Origin: Chara braunii | Lineage: Eukaryota; Streptophyta; Charophyceae; Charales; Characeae | Assembly (NCBI GenBank): GCA_003427395.1 | Contig: BFEA01000683.1 | Location: forward strand, 433,742-458,815 | Reading direction: 5' to 3' | Length of the DNA: 25,074 nt | Shown: in pieces, positions 1 through 8,720 of the stretch | How the letters are laid out: each line of letters begins with the position of its first letter | Position numbering within the stretch: position 1 is the first letter of the stretch | Program-made: the position numbers and the translations under genes | Notes under the pieces: generated by a model | Told to the model about the DNA's origin: nothing | The model's database searches: none | What the model saw: the letters and a program-made list of their open reading frames with translations, nothing else

Positions 1-1288
1 GGCGTCGCCACCTTACACTCACGCCAAGGATAACAATCTGCAACAAAGGCGCATTCGCCGTTAATTCCACTATGGCCCTGGGCCAATCACTCACTCAACT
101 CCAATCATCGAACCTCATACCCGCACTGACGATCCCGACCGTCGCGTGCTAACTCCCACCACTGCGATCGTCACCCCGCTGTCGTAAACTCGACACGATT
201 CGCCCGGATCCCACAGTCCGTCGTGGCGATGAAGCGCGCAACCGGCCAAGCCTATCGTCAGGCCGACAAGACTTTCCCACTCGCATCAATCCACTCTGCC
301 TAGCCACTACTTCCCGGAAGTTGGCTTAGGAGTCGAGAACGTAAGAGAGATTTGTGGATGCGCTTGCGGGTTTTATAGTTGCGACAGGGGAGATAGAAGG
401 GGGAGAAGGCGACAGGAAAGCTGAGGTGTAAGAGGAGAAGCAGGAGGAGAAGACTTTGAGAAGAGTGCTCTACGAACGCCATGCTGATCCCTCGGAACTC
501 AAGGTTCAACCAATCAGATTCGTCGNGNGATAGGAAGGTCCTATCGATCNACGCACCTGATTGGCNAGAGGGAGTTATCGGGGGATCGACCNGGCGTNGT
601 ACGCCAGACGTAGAGGGTGAGAAGAGAAAAGGCGCGAGAGGTGGCGCAAGANGGGTCCAAGNTTCAGATGATCAAGAAAGGGAAATGGGNGCGCGAAAGC
701 AAGGNGGGAGAGAGAGAGAGGGAGAAGGAAAAACAGTTACGGNGAGAGAGAAAAAGGAGGGAGAAGGGAAGGGAGGCGCGGGAGGGAGCGATGCNGGGGN
801 CANAGAGGAGGAANCTTTTGCATGCACGGCGCTGTCAACAAAAAAAGAAGAAAAAGGCACCGAAACAGTTACAGCTTGCTTCTATCCTAATTCAAAATTG
901 AAATCACCATATCCGCGCGCGAAAAAGCGACGCGGGAAAAAAAAATCCTACGCCTATTCGTATTCACGCAAAATTCCGAGAGTTTTCCCCGACGCGCCCA
1001 ATAGCATTCACACACCCAAAAAGGACACGTCGAAGTTCCGCTTATTCCGGAATTCCCAACTACCGAGCCCAATTCCCAGTGCGCTCGCTAAGGCGCTCGT
1101 AAATTCCCATGTATTTCCCGACTTTGCAAGAAGAAAAACAAAACTCAACAGTCGAAAAAGCTCTCAAAAAGGAAAATGCGGCACCTGAAAGCAAGAACTC
1201 AAAATGGGGTTTTCCTGGGGTTGGTATGATACAAGCAAAAAAAAGGGTACGAAAGATGGCACGGGGTCGGAAAGTGGTTCGTCACATA
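1..1288. repeat. Direct repeat R, copy 1 (LTR-like, left end cut by window)
   Basis: This block matches 13160-14445 from its first base to GTCACATA at 1281-1288, after which the two copies diverge abruptly. I count about 22 differences in the first 421 bases and about 20 in the last 371, so about 5% divergence. Bases 422-917 are identical, including 15 N at equal positions. The block contains purine-rich GA tracts (roughly 385-480 and 700-830). Read on the minus strand it begins TGTGAC and carries a TATA-like box at 378-371, which fits an LTR of a minus-strand element. The sequence just inside the edge is not purine-rich, so a polypurine tract is missing. A segmental duplication is the alternative. 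The true left end lies outside the window. Confidence 0.85.
371..378 (-). promoter_or_regulatory. TATA-like box in R copy 1
   Basis: The minus strand reads CTATAAAA, preceded by a C-rich tract and followed by ACCCGCAAGCG. It is kept identically in copy 2 at 13528-13535. A TATA box roughly 900 bases inside the minus-strand start of a 1.3-kb repeat fits a U3 promoter with transcription starting near 340-350. No transcript evidence is available. Confidence 0.4.
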
Positions 1289-1692
1289 TGTGACGCGCAG
1301 GGGGTTCCAAAATTATGCGATCTCCTGATTGCATGTCATGGCGAAAAAGAAGAGGGAACAACAGAGTGATGCATGAGGAACCAAGCATATCAACAGAGCA
1401 GAAAGAAGTACAAGGAACGATAACTGGGCCGCGGATGAGATGGCGAGAACATTCGTGGCAAGATTTTTGTAGCCCTGTCATATGCAACCCTCTGCCTCGT
1501 GGAGATCGTCCAGGTGACGCCATCATGGTCCACCTGATCTCCGTGTGCTCTGCACCCTTGCTCGTTGCCGACTGTCTAATCAGCGCGTAGGTTGACGTCA
1601 TCGCTGATGGCGTGATCTTCGCGAAGCTTACTGATCCGTGCCGATGAAGGGAGGAGCGAAAAAAAAGGGGGGGGGGGTCAAGTGAATGGGAT
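1289..1692. other. Intergenic or 3'-UTR-like stretch, no gene seen
   Basis: This links repeat R copy 1 to the stop of ORF D. It holds the palindrome GTCACATATGTGAC across the R edge (1281-1294) and an A8G11-type homopurine run at about 1661-1678. Open frames exist on both strands but show no recognisable motif and cross into R. Confidence 0.5.
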
Positions 1693-2322
1693 CTACCGCC
1701 TAGTTGGAATAGGCCAGTAGAGGCGGTACATGCCGGGGATCTCGCGGGGATGACGGGGGGGGAGTGGGGGTAGGAAGTGATTCATCCCTTCCATCATCAC
1801 CGGGAGCTCCTCATATCGGATGATTCGGTGGAAGCGGCGGAAATGATCGCCACTGCGGGGGAGGGAGGCGAGGTAGTCGCGATAGAAGGAGGAGAGGGTA
1901 CGGAAAAGCGCCGCTCGAAAGATCTCGAAGTGGCGGCAAGCGGGGATTGCCCCCGTGGCGATGCAGTAAACTTCTACCACGTTGCATTGCTCCCATGCAG
2001 CGCTGAACAACAGGAAATGCCAGCAGAACGTGGGAGCAGCGGACTGAAGGGAGGCATGGGGGTGGACGGTGGCGAGTAGACGGGTAGAGTAGAAGTCGCG
2101 GAAGAGATGGGGATGGAAAGGATGGGAAGGGAAGGTGACGGGGGTACGGATCTGCTCGAGGGTGAGAAAATCAAGGGGTCGGCGGGGCATCGTCCGAGGT
2201 TGAAGGCCTATCGCCCGCATTGGCACGTGGGCGAACTGGGGGACGGGTGGGGATGGAGGAGGAGGGGGATCGGCGCCGTCTCCGTCGCGCGGTACTTGAG
2301 GTGGCGGCTGCAGGGTCGCCAT
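1693..2322 (-). CDS. ORF D, unrecognised 209-residue protein in the retroelement-associated cluster
   Basis: A complete ATG-to-stop frame of 209 codons that I do not recognise. Residues 1-45 are proline-rich. The rest is rich in His, Phe, Tyr and Arg, with blocks such as LDFLTLEQIRTP and FRDFYSTRLL and no predicted membrane segment or zinc motif I can name. Its first 50 codons overlap the end of ORF C (2171-2322) in another frame, so C and D may be overlapping genes or one gene split by an indel. It is the last frame before repeat R copy 1 on the same strand. This suggests an accessory ORF at the 3' end of a minus-strand retroelement, but that placement is inferred. The aromatic-rich composition over 160 residues argues against a pure shadow frame. 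Confidence 0.45.
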   Translation of the reverse strand: MATLQPPPQVPRDGDGADPPPPPSPPVPQFAHVPMRAIGLQPRTMPRRPLDFLTLEQIRTPVTFPSHPFHPHLFRDFYSTRLLATVHPHASLQSAAPTFCWHFLLFSAAWEQCNVVEVYCIATGAIPACRHFEIFRAALFRTLSSFYRDYLASLPRSGDHFRRFHRIIRYEELPVMMEGMNHFLPPLPPRHPREIPGMYRLYWPIPTRR

Positions 2323-3078
2323 CTACGGGCCTCGGCGGCTCTGGATCCCTGGTCGGATCGCTACCGATGCGCATGCTAGCCTCGCTAGCGAACTCCAGCT
2401 GGCGCTTTCCGGAGGCAATCTCTTCGCGCTTTCGCGCTGCTTCCGGATCTTCCGCCTCCATTCCCGTACGCGTCGCTTCCTCCGGCGGGGTTTCCCACTC
2501 GAACCCGATTCCTTCTTCTTCCTCTTCCTCCTCACTCATCTCGCCCTCGCTATGTTCACTATAGCTTCCCTCCTCCGATGTCTCCTCGTAGTCGTCTTCT
2601 TCTTCTTCGTCGTCGTCGTCAATCACCACTTCTTCTGCCCTCGGGTAGAAGGCGTGAGGGATGATCTCGTACGGCTTCAGATACTCCTGCCGCGATGGTA
2701 GCGTATCCTCGTCCCTAGGTTCCTCCAAGCACGAAGTCCACTGAAGGTACGGATCCAAGGATCGCTCGAAAATGTACGGAGCAGGACTGTTGCCGCTCTG
2801 AAAGTAGATGTCGGGCGAGAGATCGTCCGCCAATTGCACGATCGGTGCGATGAGCTCTTGTGCAATCAACTGACGACGACCCGGTCGTACCGATCCAAAG
2901 AGGAATCCAATAAGATCTCCTTCCGCGTTAGTCCTCCAACCCTGTATGATCAGCAGCTCCGGATTCTCAATCCACGTGGGGTGCTCGATAGTGCCCGTCC
3001 ACTTCACTTGTACTCGGGTCAGGCAGAAGGACAATCTCCTCAAAAGTCTCGCGCCACAGCCGCCAATGTCCAGGATTG
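2171..3078 (-). CDS. ORF C, strongly acidic unrecognised protein (probably disrupted near its start)
   Basis: The minus-strand frame is open from 3199 to 2171. I believe protein-like sequence starts only near 3060, with a segment reading WRETFEEIVLLPDP in a neighbouring frame. A one-base shift near 3005 then moves it into the long frame beginning VKWTGTIEHPTWI. A globular-looking part follows (IIQGWRTNAEGDLIGFLFGS), then an acidic stretch of about 50 residues encoded near 2630-2480 (runs of Asp, Glu and Ser), then a basic RRRRRRSPSSS segment with Ser/Pro-rich tail. Acidic plus basic low-complexity tails suggest a nuclear or nucleic-acid-associated protein, but I cannot name a family. No ATG fits the start, so it may be an exon joined to ORF B across the pyrimidine-rich gap, or a decayed gene. 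Confidence 0.45.
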
Positions 3079-3202
3079 ATAAGAGGGACCGAAAGAGGTT
3101 CGAACGAGAAGGAGAGAGAAGGGTGGAGATCGGATTGCCAGAAGGTGGGGAAGAGAGAGGGGAGAGCAAAGATAGAGAGAGGGGTGAGAAAATTGGCATG
3201 GT

Positions 3203-3684
3203 TCATTGGGGATGGGGGAAGGGGACGAGGGTTGGGATCGCAACTGGCCGCTCGCGCGGTGATCGACGAACGCCGTCAAGGTCCGATGCAAAAATCGGGA
3301 TGATGTTATACCCCTCCCGGGCGAGGACGTGCTGCCACACGTTGGACACTTGCTCCGTCCACTCGCGCAGCTAGGCCAAGATCGCGGTATGCCGCAGCGG
3401 ATTGACCGAGCTGATATCGCCGGTGAATGCCGCCACTGTGGTGACGTGGCTCGTTCTGGGACCCGCTCGCCGATGAACGCAGTAACCTCCGCGAACACTA
3501 TCGCATGAGGGCTTCCTTCTATCCGAAACGCGGCGGTGGCACAGATACCTTCGTCGCAGAAGAATCGCATCAAACGGCGGAGATCCGTATTGAGCCAAGG
3601 GTGACAAACTTGCCGGATCTCTGAGATGTGGGCACGTGGCTGCCGCAGCTGTGCGTCGATAACCCGCTTCATGATGAAACTCAT
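3203..3684 (-). pseudogene. ORF B, unrecognised protein broken by a frameshift and a TAG
   Basis: It starts at ATG 3684-3682 (MSFIMKRVIDAQL...) and reads about 75 protein-like residues, including HPWLNTDLRRLMRFFCDEG. It then changes frame near 3455 to TSHVTTVAAFTGDIS, meets an in-frame TAG at 3373-3371, and continues open as LREWTEQVSNVWQHVLAREG to a TGA at 3205-3203. The sequence keeps the look of one protein (alternating hydrophobic and charged residues) across the breaks, which points to a decayed gene rather than chance frames. I recognise no domain. Its ATG overlaps the stop of the pol-derived frame as ATGA. It is followed by a pyrimidine-rich stretch (3079-3202, minus-strand sense) that could be an intron or a linker before ORF C. 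Confidence 0.45.
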
Positions 3685-5933
3685 GGCGAGGTCGGAGAGG
3701 GGGACGAGGGACAAGAGGGAGAAAGAGGAGAGAGGGTTAGATCATCGTCGTTTTCTTCGCTTTCCGAGGAAGAAGAGGGAGGAAAATCGGAAGGAGGAAG
3801 GAGACGGAGGTAGGAGGTATGTCTGACGATGGGGACGGAGCTATGGCTGGCACTAGCCTCAGGCGCGATGACAACTGCCACCTTCTGCGACTCCGGTTGG
3901 AGTCCCTTGTCTGTCACCACAAGCCCCAGGAAAGAAATGGTGGTGAGGAAAAACTGACACTTCTCAAGCGCCACCTTGAAACCTGCATCTCGTAACGCAT
4001 GCAGTGCCCATTCGATGTGCTGCACGTGTCCCTCGTAGGAACTCGAATACACTAGGATGTCATCCATGTACACAATCACGCAGTAGTTGATGATGCTCTG
4101 TGCCAAACGAGTCTTCCGTACGAAATTCTGAAAAGCCATGTTCATGGCCCGCTGAAAAGTTGCAGGGGCATTGCAGATACCNATCNGACATCGAATNCAT
4201 TGCCANNTGCCTTCGAAAAGCACAAACGCTGTTTTCGGTCGATCTTCCTCTNGGACAAGAAGATGATGNAACNCATGACGAACATCAAACTTGCTGAAAA
4301 ATTGAGCACTCCCAATCGCATCCAATAACTCATCAATCCGGGGGAGGGGATACACATCTTTAATCGTGATATCATTCAACTTTCGATAATCAATGCAAAT
4401 GCGAATCCCCCCAGCCTTCTTGGGTACTATCACTACAAAAAAAAACCATGGTCCTATAGCGGGTTCGATCCATCCATTAGCTTCGAACTCCTTAATCCGC
4501 TGGAAGGCGTCCGCTCGTAGAGCTGACGAGTATCGGTAGGGAGCGCAACTAATGGGCGGATGATCTCCCGTAAGAATGACATGTTCAATTACATTAGTTA
4601 ACCCAATATCATTGTCATGCACGCTCAGCACTTCTGCGTAACCATTCAATACACAGATTAACGACTTTCGAAGTTCCGCAGGGACGTGACTCGGGAGGGG
4701 GATCGTCGATTCCCCGGACATATTAAGGGGCATATCGATCCAATCAACCGGCCGTTCCTGCTGCTCATGGACACTAGAGAAAACAAAACTACTGGTGCGA
4801 ACAGAAAAGATAGTTGCTATCATCTGGGACTCAGCGGAACTGATCATCTCCGTTTCTTTAATTTCAGCGCCAGTCTCTGAACCAACCGAAGTCGGTTTCA
4901 CAGTTAGCCTTGTTAGATCCGTCATTTTTTGCATTAGATTCAGCACATCACTTACCGGTGCTTCCGCTTCTTGTTTAATCAAGGCGGTGGTGGCTCCTGT
5001 CGTTAGTAGTGATCGGGTTGGAAAAACAGAAACGTCCAAATACTGTTTCGTTTGATGATAACGCGTTCGTAAGGAAAGAGCTCCCTCGTACAAGGTGCGA
5101 GGGGGTTCCAAATCATCAGCCAGATTGGAAACTTGTAATATGGGTTCCCCGAGGAGGACTGAAGGACTGACCTGGGTTGTTAGAGGCGTGAATGCACTGT
5201 CTTCAGAATCCACGTGGAAGCTTCGAGCGGCGTCGGGGCACACTCGAAATTCTTCGGAGGTTTCATGTTCGAAAAGTTCAACCAGATGCTTCCATTCCTC
5301 TTTACTGCGCATCTCTTCTTCGTATTCCCGTTCCCTGATTCCATCCCCGAGGCGCGAAGGGGAGCACTCATCGGGATCAATGCCTCGGATCATCCCTATT
5401 TGGGGCGAGTTAGGAACCCGTTTTATCGTTCGGGTGGAAACCCGCAAAGGAACAGTCTGAGGCTTTCCCTCAGTTTGTGTGAGCACCAATTGTTTCGAAT
5501 CGAAATGCAGACGTGCGCCCACCGCCATTGCCCAAGGTAATCCCAACAACACAGAGTAGGAACATACATCTATTACGAGTGCGCTAACAAGGACGTGTAC
5601 TCGCCCGACCTTTACCGCCACGTTCTCGATAATGCCTACAATGTTCATTGCTTCCTCATCAGCAGAGACATAGTTGTCTTTGCCAGATTGAGGAAGAATG
5701 GATCCAAGTCGTCCCGTCTTTTTAACAGTCTCCAATGATATGGCCACTGCAGAAGACCCTGTGTCGATTAGAGCATTAAACGACATACCCCAAACTTCAC
5801 AGTCACATTCCGCACTTTTCCATAGTACTGGCCGAGCTCGTACGAAGTGATCCTTTTCTGCTACAGAAATGACGGCTATGCGTGCGGCTTCAGTTTTTTT
5901 TAGTGTCCGGCTCAGGGGATACCACTTCCTCAC
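3681..5933 (-). CDS. pol: Ty3/gypsy pol fragment: aspartic protease and reverse transcriptase, fused to foreign tail
   Basis: This 750-codon frame has no stops. It opens at a GTG, not an ATG, so the real start lies upstream in another frame; the A8 run near 5900 is a likely frameshift site. Residues 54-60 hold the retropepsin motif ALIDTGS, and residues 126-134 YSVLLGLPW match the second protease loop. After a long spacer of about 300 residues, RT begins near residue 470 (ANGWIEP, GGIRICIDYRKLN, YPLPRIDELL, FSKFDVR). It carries the catalytic YMDD at 622-625, then LEKCQFF and FLGLVVTDKGLQPES. Homology stops at about residue 688, in the connection just after the palm. The last 62 residues are Ser/Pro/acidic low complexity encoded by the leader of ORF B. 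Several N at 4182-4273 hide residues around the third RT block. RNase H and integrase are absent, so it cannot act alone. Confidence 0.85.
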   Translation of the reverse strand: MRKWYPLSRTLKKTEAARIAVISVAEKDHFVRARPVLWKSAECDCEVWGMSFNALIDTGSSAVAISLETVKKTGRLGSILPQSGKDNYVSADEEAMNIVGIIENVAVKVGRVHVLVSALVIDVCSYSVLLGLPWAMAVGARLHFDSKQLVLTQTEGKPQTVPLRVSTRTIKRVPNSPQIGMIRGIDPDECSPSRLGDGIREREYEEEMRSKEEWKHLVELFEHETSEEFRVCPDAARSFHVDSEDSAFTPLTTQVSPSVLLGEPILQVSNLADDLEPPRTLYEGALSLRTRYHQTKQYLDVSVFPTRSLLTTGATTALIKQEAEAPVSDVLNLMQKMTDLTRLTVKPTSVGSETGAEIKETEMISSAESQMIATIFSVRTSSFVFSSVHEQQERPVDWIDMPLNMSGESTIPLPSHVPAELRKSLICVLNGYAEVLSVHDNDIGLTNVIEHVILTGDHPPISCAPYRYSSALRADAFQRIKEFEANGWIEPAIGPWFFFVVIVPKKAGGIRICIDYRKLNDITIKDVYPLPRIDELLDAIGSAQFFSKFDVRHXXHHLLVXEEDRPKTAFVLFEGXWQXIRCXXGICNAPATFQRAMNMAFQNFVRKTRLAQSIINYCVIVYMDDILVYSSSYEGHVQHIEWALHALRDAGFKVALEKCQFFLTTISFLGLVVTDKGLQPESQKVAVVIAPEASASHSSVPIVRHTSYLRLLPPSDFPPSSSSESEENDDDLTLSPLSPSCPSSPSPTSP

Positions 5934-5948
5934 CTTCTTCCTTCTTCT

Positions 5949-6453
5949 TCAACATCCGTTGTATGCGTTGATAGGTGAAAATTTTTTGATTTTTCTGGCA
6001 GTGTTGTAAAAGTTTATCGTTTGCCGCTTCAGATATGGTGTGAGCAGATGCCCTACGGGAATAGGAACGCGGATGTCTAACTGCTTGATCGTTCTCAGTA
6101 CATCAATGTCTCCTGTCTGAAATTGCGGTCTTGGATTGGATTCGCGATCGACCCACTCGAGATCATCTGGGACCGATCGGATCGCTCCGATCATGCCTGT
6201 GAGATGGAGATACTCGAGAGGATCGACCACGTCAGCAGCGCCGGGGGAAGAAGATCCCGCTGTCATTGAAGGGGAGGGCTGCTCTGTGGCATATGCCACG
6301 AGTTCTCTTCCTTGATCCGTATCCATCAGAGCGGCCACTCGTCCTTGATTAAGGGCAACGGGGGCCGCAGCAGGGGGAGGCTGATTACGTTTCGGCTGCG
6401 GACAGTCCCGGGCGAAATGCCTGGGCTGCTTGCAGTCGAGCAGGAGGTGGGTT
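5949..6453 (-). pseudogene. gag: Ty3/gypsy gag 3' part: degenerate zinc knuckle and gag-pol linker
   Basis: From about 6440 the minus strand reads LDCKQPRHFARDCPQPK, a CCHC nucleocapsid knuckle. The first cysteine is missing and the usual glycine before His is Arg, so metal binding is probably lost. The frame then runs through a Pro/Ala-rich linker and a stretch of about 130 residues (6338-5949) that should lead into protease, but it ends at a TGA. The next frame over continues (QRIQRMLKKKEGEE) towards the protease, so at least two indels separate gag from pol. A frame change just upstream of 6440 also separates it from the N-terminal gag part. Confidence 0.7.
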
Positions 6454-7350
6454 AGGCTTAATGAGCCTGCTCATTATTTGTTCCATCCGTTCCATATGAG
6501 CGGCCTGTATTTAGATCAAGTTGCTCATCCATTTGGACTGCTTGGTAGCAACCGTATGGATCATCTAGGTAAGGTGTAGATTGGTTACGGCCGGCGAGGG
6601 GGGTTCAGACGAAGTTCCACTTCTAACGACTGCGATCGATTGATTCACCGGGGGAGATGGAGGAGAAGCAGTCGAGATATCGGAAACGATCCCGTCGGGA
6701 AGATCATGGTCGGGGCGGGGATAAAACCGTTCGACTACTTGTAGCCATGATCACCTTTTGGCCATTACATCCCGTATGGTATCTGTAATGTCCTCGTCTT
6801 CCTGGCTGATATATTTTTTTGTATCAGCCAAGTCTAGCTCCAACGCTTTAGTAATGATAGCCGATAACTGGGTTGTTTTCGGCGGAATCTTTTTCTGCAG
6901 TTTCCCTTTCAAGGTCGGACTTCGAAGGTGATCAATAAACAAATCTCGAAAAGATTTCTCGTCTCGCCTGGATTTATCCAATGTGGTTTGAAATCGATCA
7001 ATGAAATCGGGTAACAGTTCCCCTGGTCCTTGGGGTCGATTTTTTAGTACGTACCAAGCGGCATCTTCGCTAACCGTGTCGAATTGAGCCAATAATGCAT
7101 GCTTAAAAGTCTCCCAATCTACCCATGTATGTTTTCTGAACCAGTCGTGCGATGTATTGCGGAGTAGTAAGGTCAGAACACGGGGAAGATCGGCTGCGCT
7201 GTAGTTTTGAGCTTCGACAGCTTCCAGCCAAGCCTCGGGATGGGTATGGTTGGGGAAGAAGGGGAAGGGGGCAGGGATGCTAACGATCACCCTAGTACCG
7301 TCCACCATTGGTATTGCTAGCGCGGTCGCACTAGACTGAGACCTGGTCAC
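6454..7350 (-). pseudogene. gag: Ty3/gypsy gag capsid region with three in-frame stops
   Basis: The 199-residue open part (7350-6751) has a retrotransposon-gag core. It includes HPEAWLEAVEAQNYS, then WFRKHTWVDWETFKHALLAQF with the conserved Trp spacing, then LLPDFIDRFQTTLDKSRRDEK and FIDHLRSPTLKGKL. This is the structural protein that forms the cytoplasmic virus-like particle in this family. The frame meets TGA after DVMAKR, yet the same frame continues with sensible gag-like sequence, and meets TAG and TAA before reaching the zinc knuckle. All three stop codons occur once. The primer binding site lies about 80 bases upstream, as expected. Conclusion: a decayed copy. Confidence 0.8.
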
Positions 7351-7431
7351 GGGGCGATCTCGACGAGCTAGTGGAGGGTCTCTCCTACCTCTTGCCAGTT
7401 CGACTTACTATCATCAAAACCGACACGTGTC

Positions 7432-7444
7432 GGCTCCGATACCA
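7432..7444 (-). other. Retrotransposon primer binding site (initiator tRNA-Met type)
   Basis: The minus strand reads TGGTATCGGAGCC. This matches the plant-type iMet primer site TGGTATCAGAGCC at 12 of 13 bases and lies just upstream of gag on the same strand. It fixes the 3' edge of the 5' LTR at about 7445. Confidence 0.85.
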
Positions 7445-7745
7445 ACCTCACGCCCTGTGCTATCTTCCGTTCGGAGTGTTAGCTGTACGGCAAAGAGGCC
7501 CAGAAAAACAACAAGATGGGGTGTGCCAAGGATTTTTGGAAATTGAGTGTGGAACTGAAATCCCCAGTGTTGGTCCGATGGAGCAAGTCGATCGTTTTCG
7601 CGCGTCGCGGTGTGAGGGGTAGGGGCACCTACTCTTCACCAAAGCCAAGGGCTACGGCGCCTGTCACTCGCCGCGCCCGCTTCCGAGGTCCTCAGCGACC
7701 AGGTGGTGAGATTGCTTAAAGGGTGCCGTAACTCGCACTTTGTCA
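7445..7745 (-). repeat. Candidate 5' LTR of the Ty3/gypsy element
   Basis: The region directly upstream of the primer binding site on the minus strand must contain the 5' LTR. A plausible start is TGACAAAGTGCGAG at 7745, giving about 300 bp. The end next to the primer site (GTGAGGT) lacks the usual CA. No second copy was found, so both limits are estimates. Confidence 0.45.
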
Positions 7746-8100
7746 CGTCATGTTCATACAGCAGTGGGTTGCTTCAGCCAACCGGCCATCTAGCAAGTAA
7801 GTGTCGCGGTAGGTTTCAATCATTGACTGGTATGTCACGAGGTTCATGCAGCGGTAGTCTCCACTGACGGTCGTGGGTTCTGCATCTATATGCAGCTATG
7901 AAATTCGACGCGAAGCTGAGCAAGCGGTAAGCTTAAATGGTAAAGGGTTTTAACAGTCAATTAAGAGGGTGACAAGACTGCATGACAGTTGAGTTTCGCA
8001 AAGGACAGGCAAAGCAAGTGATCACTGCACTTTAGATACACTGCATGTATTTCCCCCCCACTTTTTCGAGCAGATTTAAACCCAAAAATTTACTGAAAAG
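7746..8100. other. No gene seen
   Basis: AT-moderate sequence between the candidate LTR and the 84-bp tandem array. Its last part (about 8050-8100, TTTAAACCCAAAAA) may be an eroded unit of that array. I see no coding or RNA feature. Confidence 0.5.
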
Positions 8101-8720
8101 AAACGGGCATGTCGAACCCTTATAGTCTGCGTATATTTACTTCCCTTTTCTGGCACATTAATACTCGAATTTTCATTGGAAACAAAAACGAGTATATCAT
8201 CTCCCGATAACCCAGATATACTCAGCCCAAGTCCCAGCGCTCAAGACTCGTGATTGTTCATATCTTAAACGGGCGTGCTAAGCCCAGTCAAATAAGATGT
8301 ACCCTGCTCAACCTCCTGTCCAGATTCGGGCTCGTGTTTGCACAGAATAGGAACAGGCTAATTAAGCCCAGACGAACCAGGTGTATCTTTCTCAACTTCC
8401 CGCTCAGATTCAGATTCGTGATTACCCAGATTAGAAACGGCTTATTAAGCCCAGACAATCTAGATGTATCTTGCCCAGTTTCCTGCACATATTTGGATTC
8501 GTGTGTGCCCTGACTAGAAACGGGCTTATGAAGCCCAGATAAACCTGACGTTTCTTGCTCGTTTCCCTGCGCAGTCTCGAGCTCGTAACCCGACAGCAGA
8601 GGAACGGGCTTTTCAAGGCTCTGGAAATCTGCGAGATTAATACCTGCAGTTTGTCAAAAGAGACACGGGAATATCGCGCCCAAAAACTGCTTGCGCTCTC
8701 CCCGCTTCTCAGGGCGGAAG
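8101..8720. repeat. Tandem repeat, about 84-bp unit, about seven diverged copies
   Basis: Unit starts, marked by AAACGGGCTTATTAAGCCCAG-like sequence, fall at 8101, 8180, 8267, 8351, 8435, 8518 and 8602, so the spacing is 79-87 and mostly 84. The core GGCTTATTAAGCC is an interrupted palindrome (GGCTTA/TAAGCC). Later bases of each unit share a CAGATT.GGATTCGTG-like stretch. The edges are eroded. On the minus strand the 84-bp period gives a recurring 28-residue pattern (IHL..LGLIS.FL....TN.N...KL.K), with a frame change where one unit is 83 bp. Confidence 0.8.

Larger units (their letters stand above)
3870..7745 (-). mobile_element. Truncated, decayed Ty3/gypsy LTR retrotransposon
   Basis: In minus-strand order this holds a candidate 5' LTR (7745-7445), a tRNA-iMet-type primer binding site (7444-7432), gag with three in-frame stops, a degenerate CCHC knuckle, an aspartic protease and a reverse transcriptase. 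Homology ends near 3870, before RNase H and integrase, and no 3' LTR was found in the window. The order protease-RT and the RT motifs place it in Ty3/gypsy. It probably sits as a truncated insertion, or it was itself interrupted by the sequence carrying ORFs B-D; the window does not decide. Confidence 0.8.

Noticed and set aside
481-1188. Long plus-strand frame in repeat R, also at 13638-14345
   Set aside because: It is full of undetermined residues from N, is GA-rich low complexity, and is the same repeat twice; no domain is visible.
1650-1678. Plus-strand homopurine tract resembling a polypurine tract
   Set aside because: All retroelement coding nearby is on the minus strand and no plus-strand LTR starts after it.
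3095-3110. GGTTCGAAC, a tRNA B-box-like word
   Set aside because: No A box, acceptor stem or cloverleaf fits around it.
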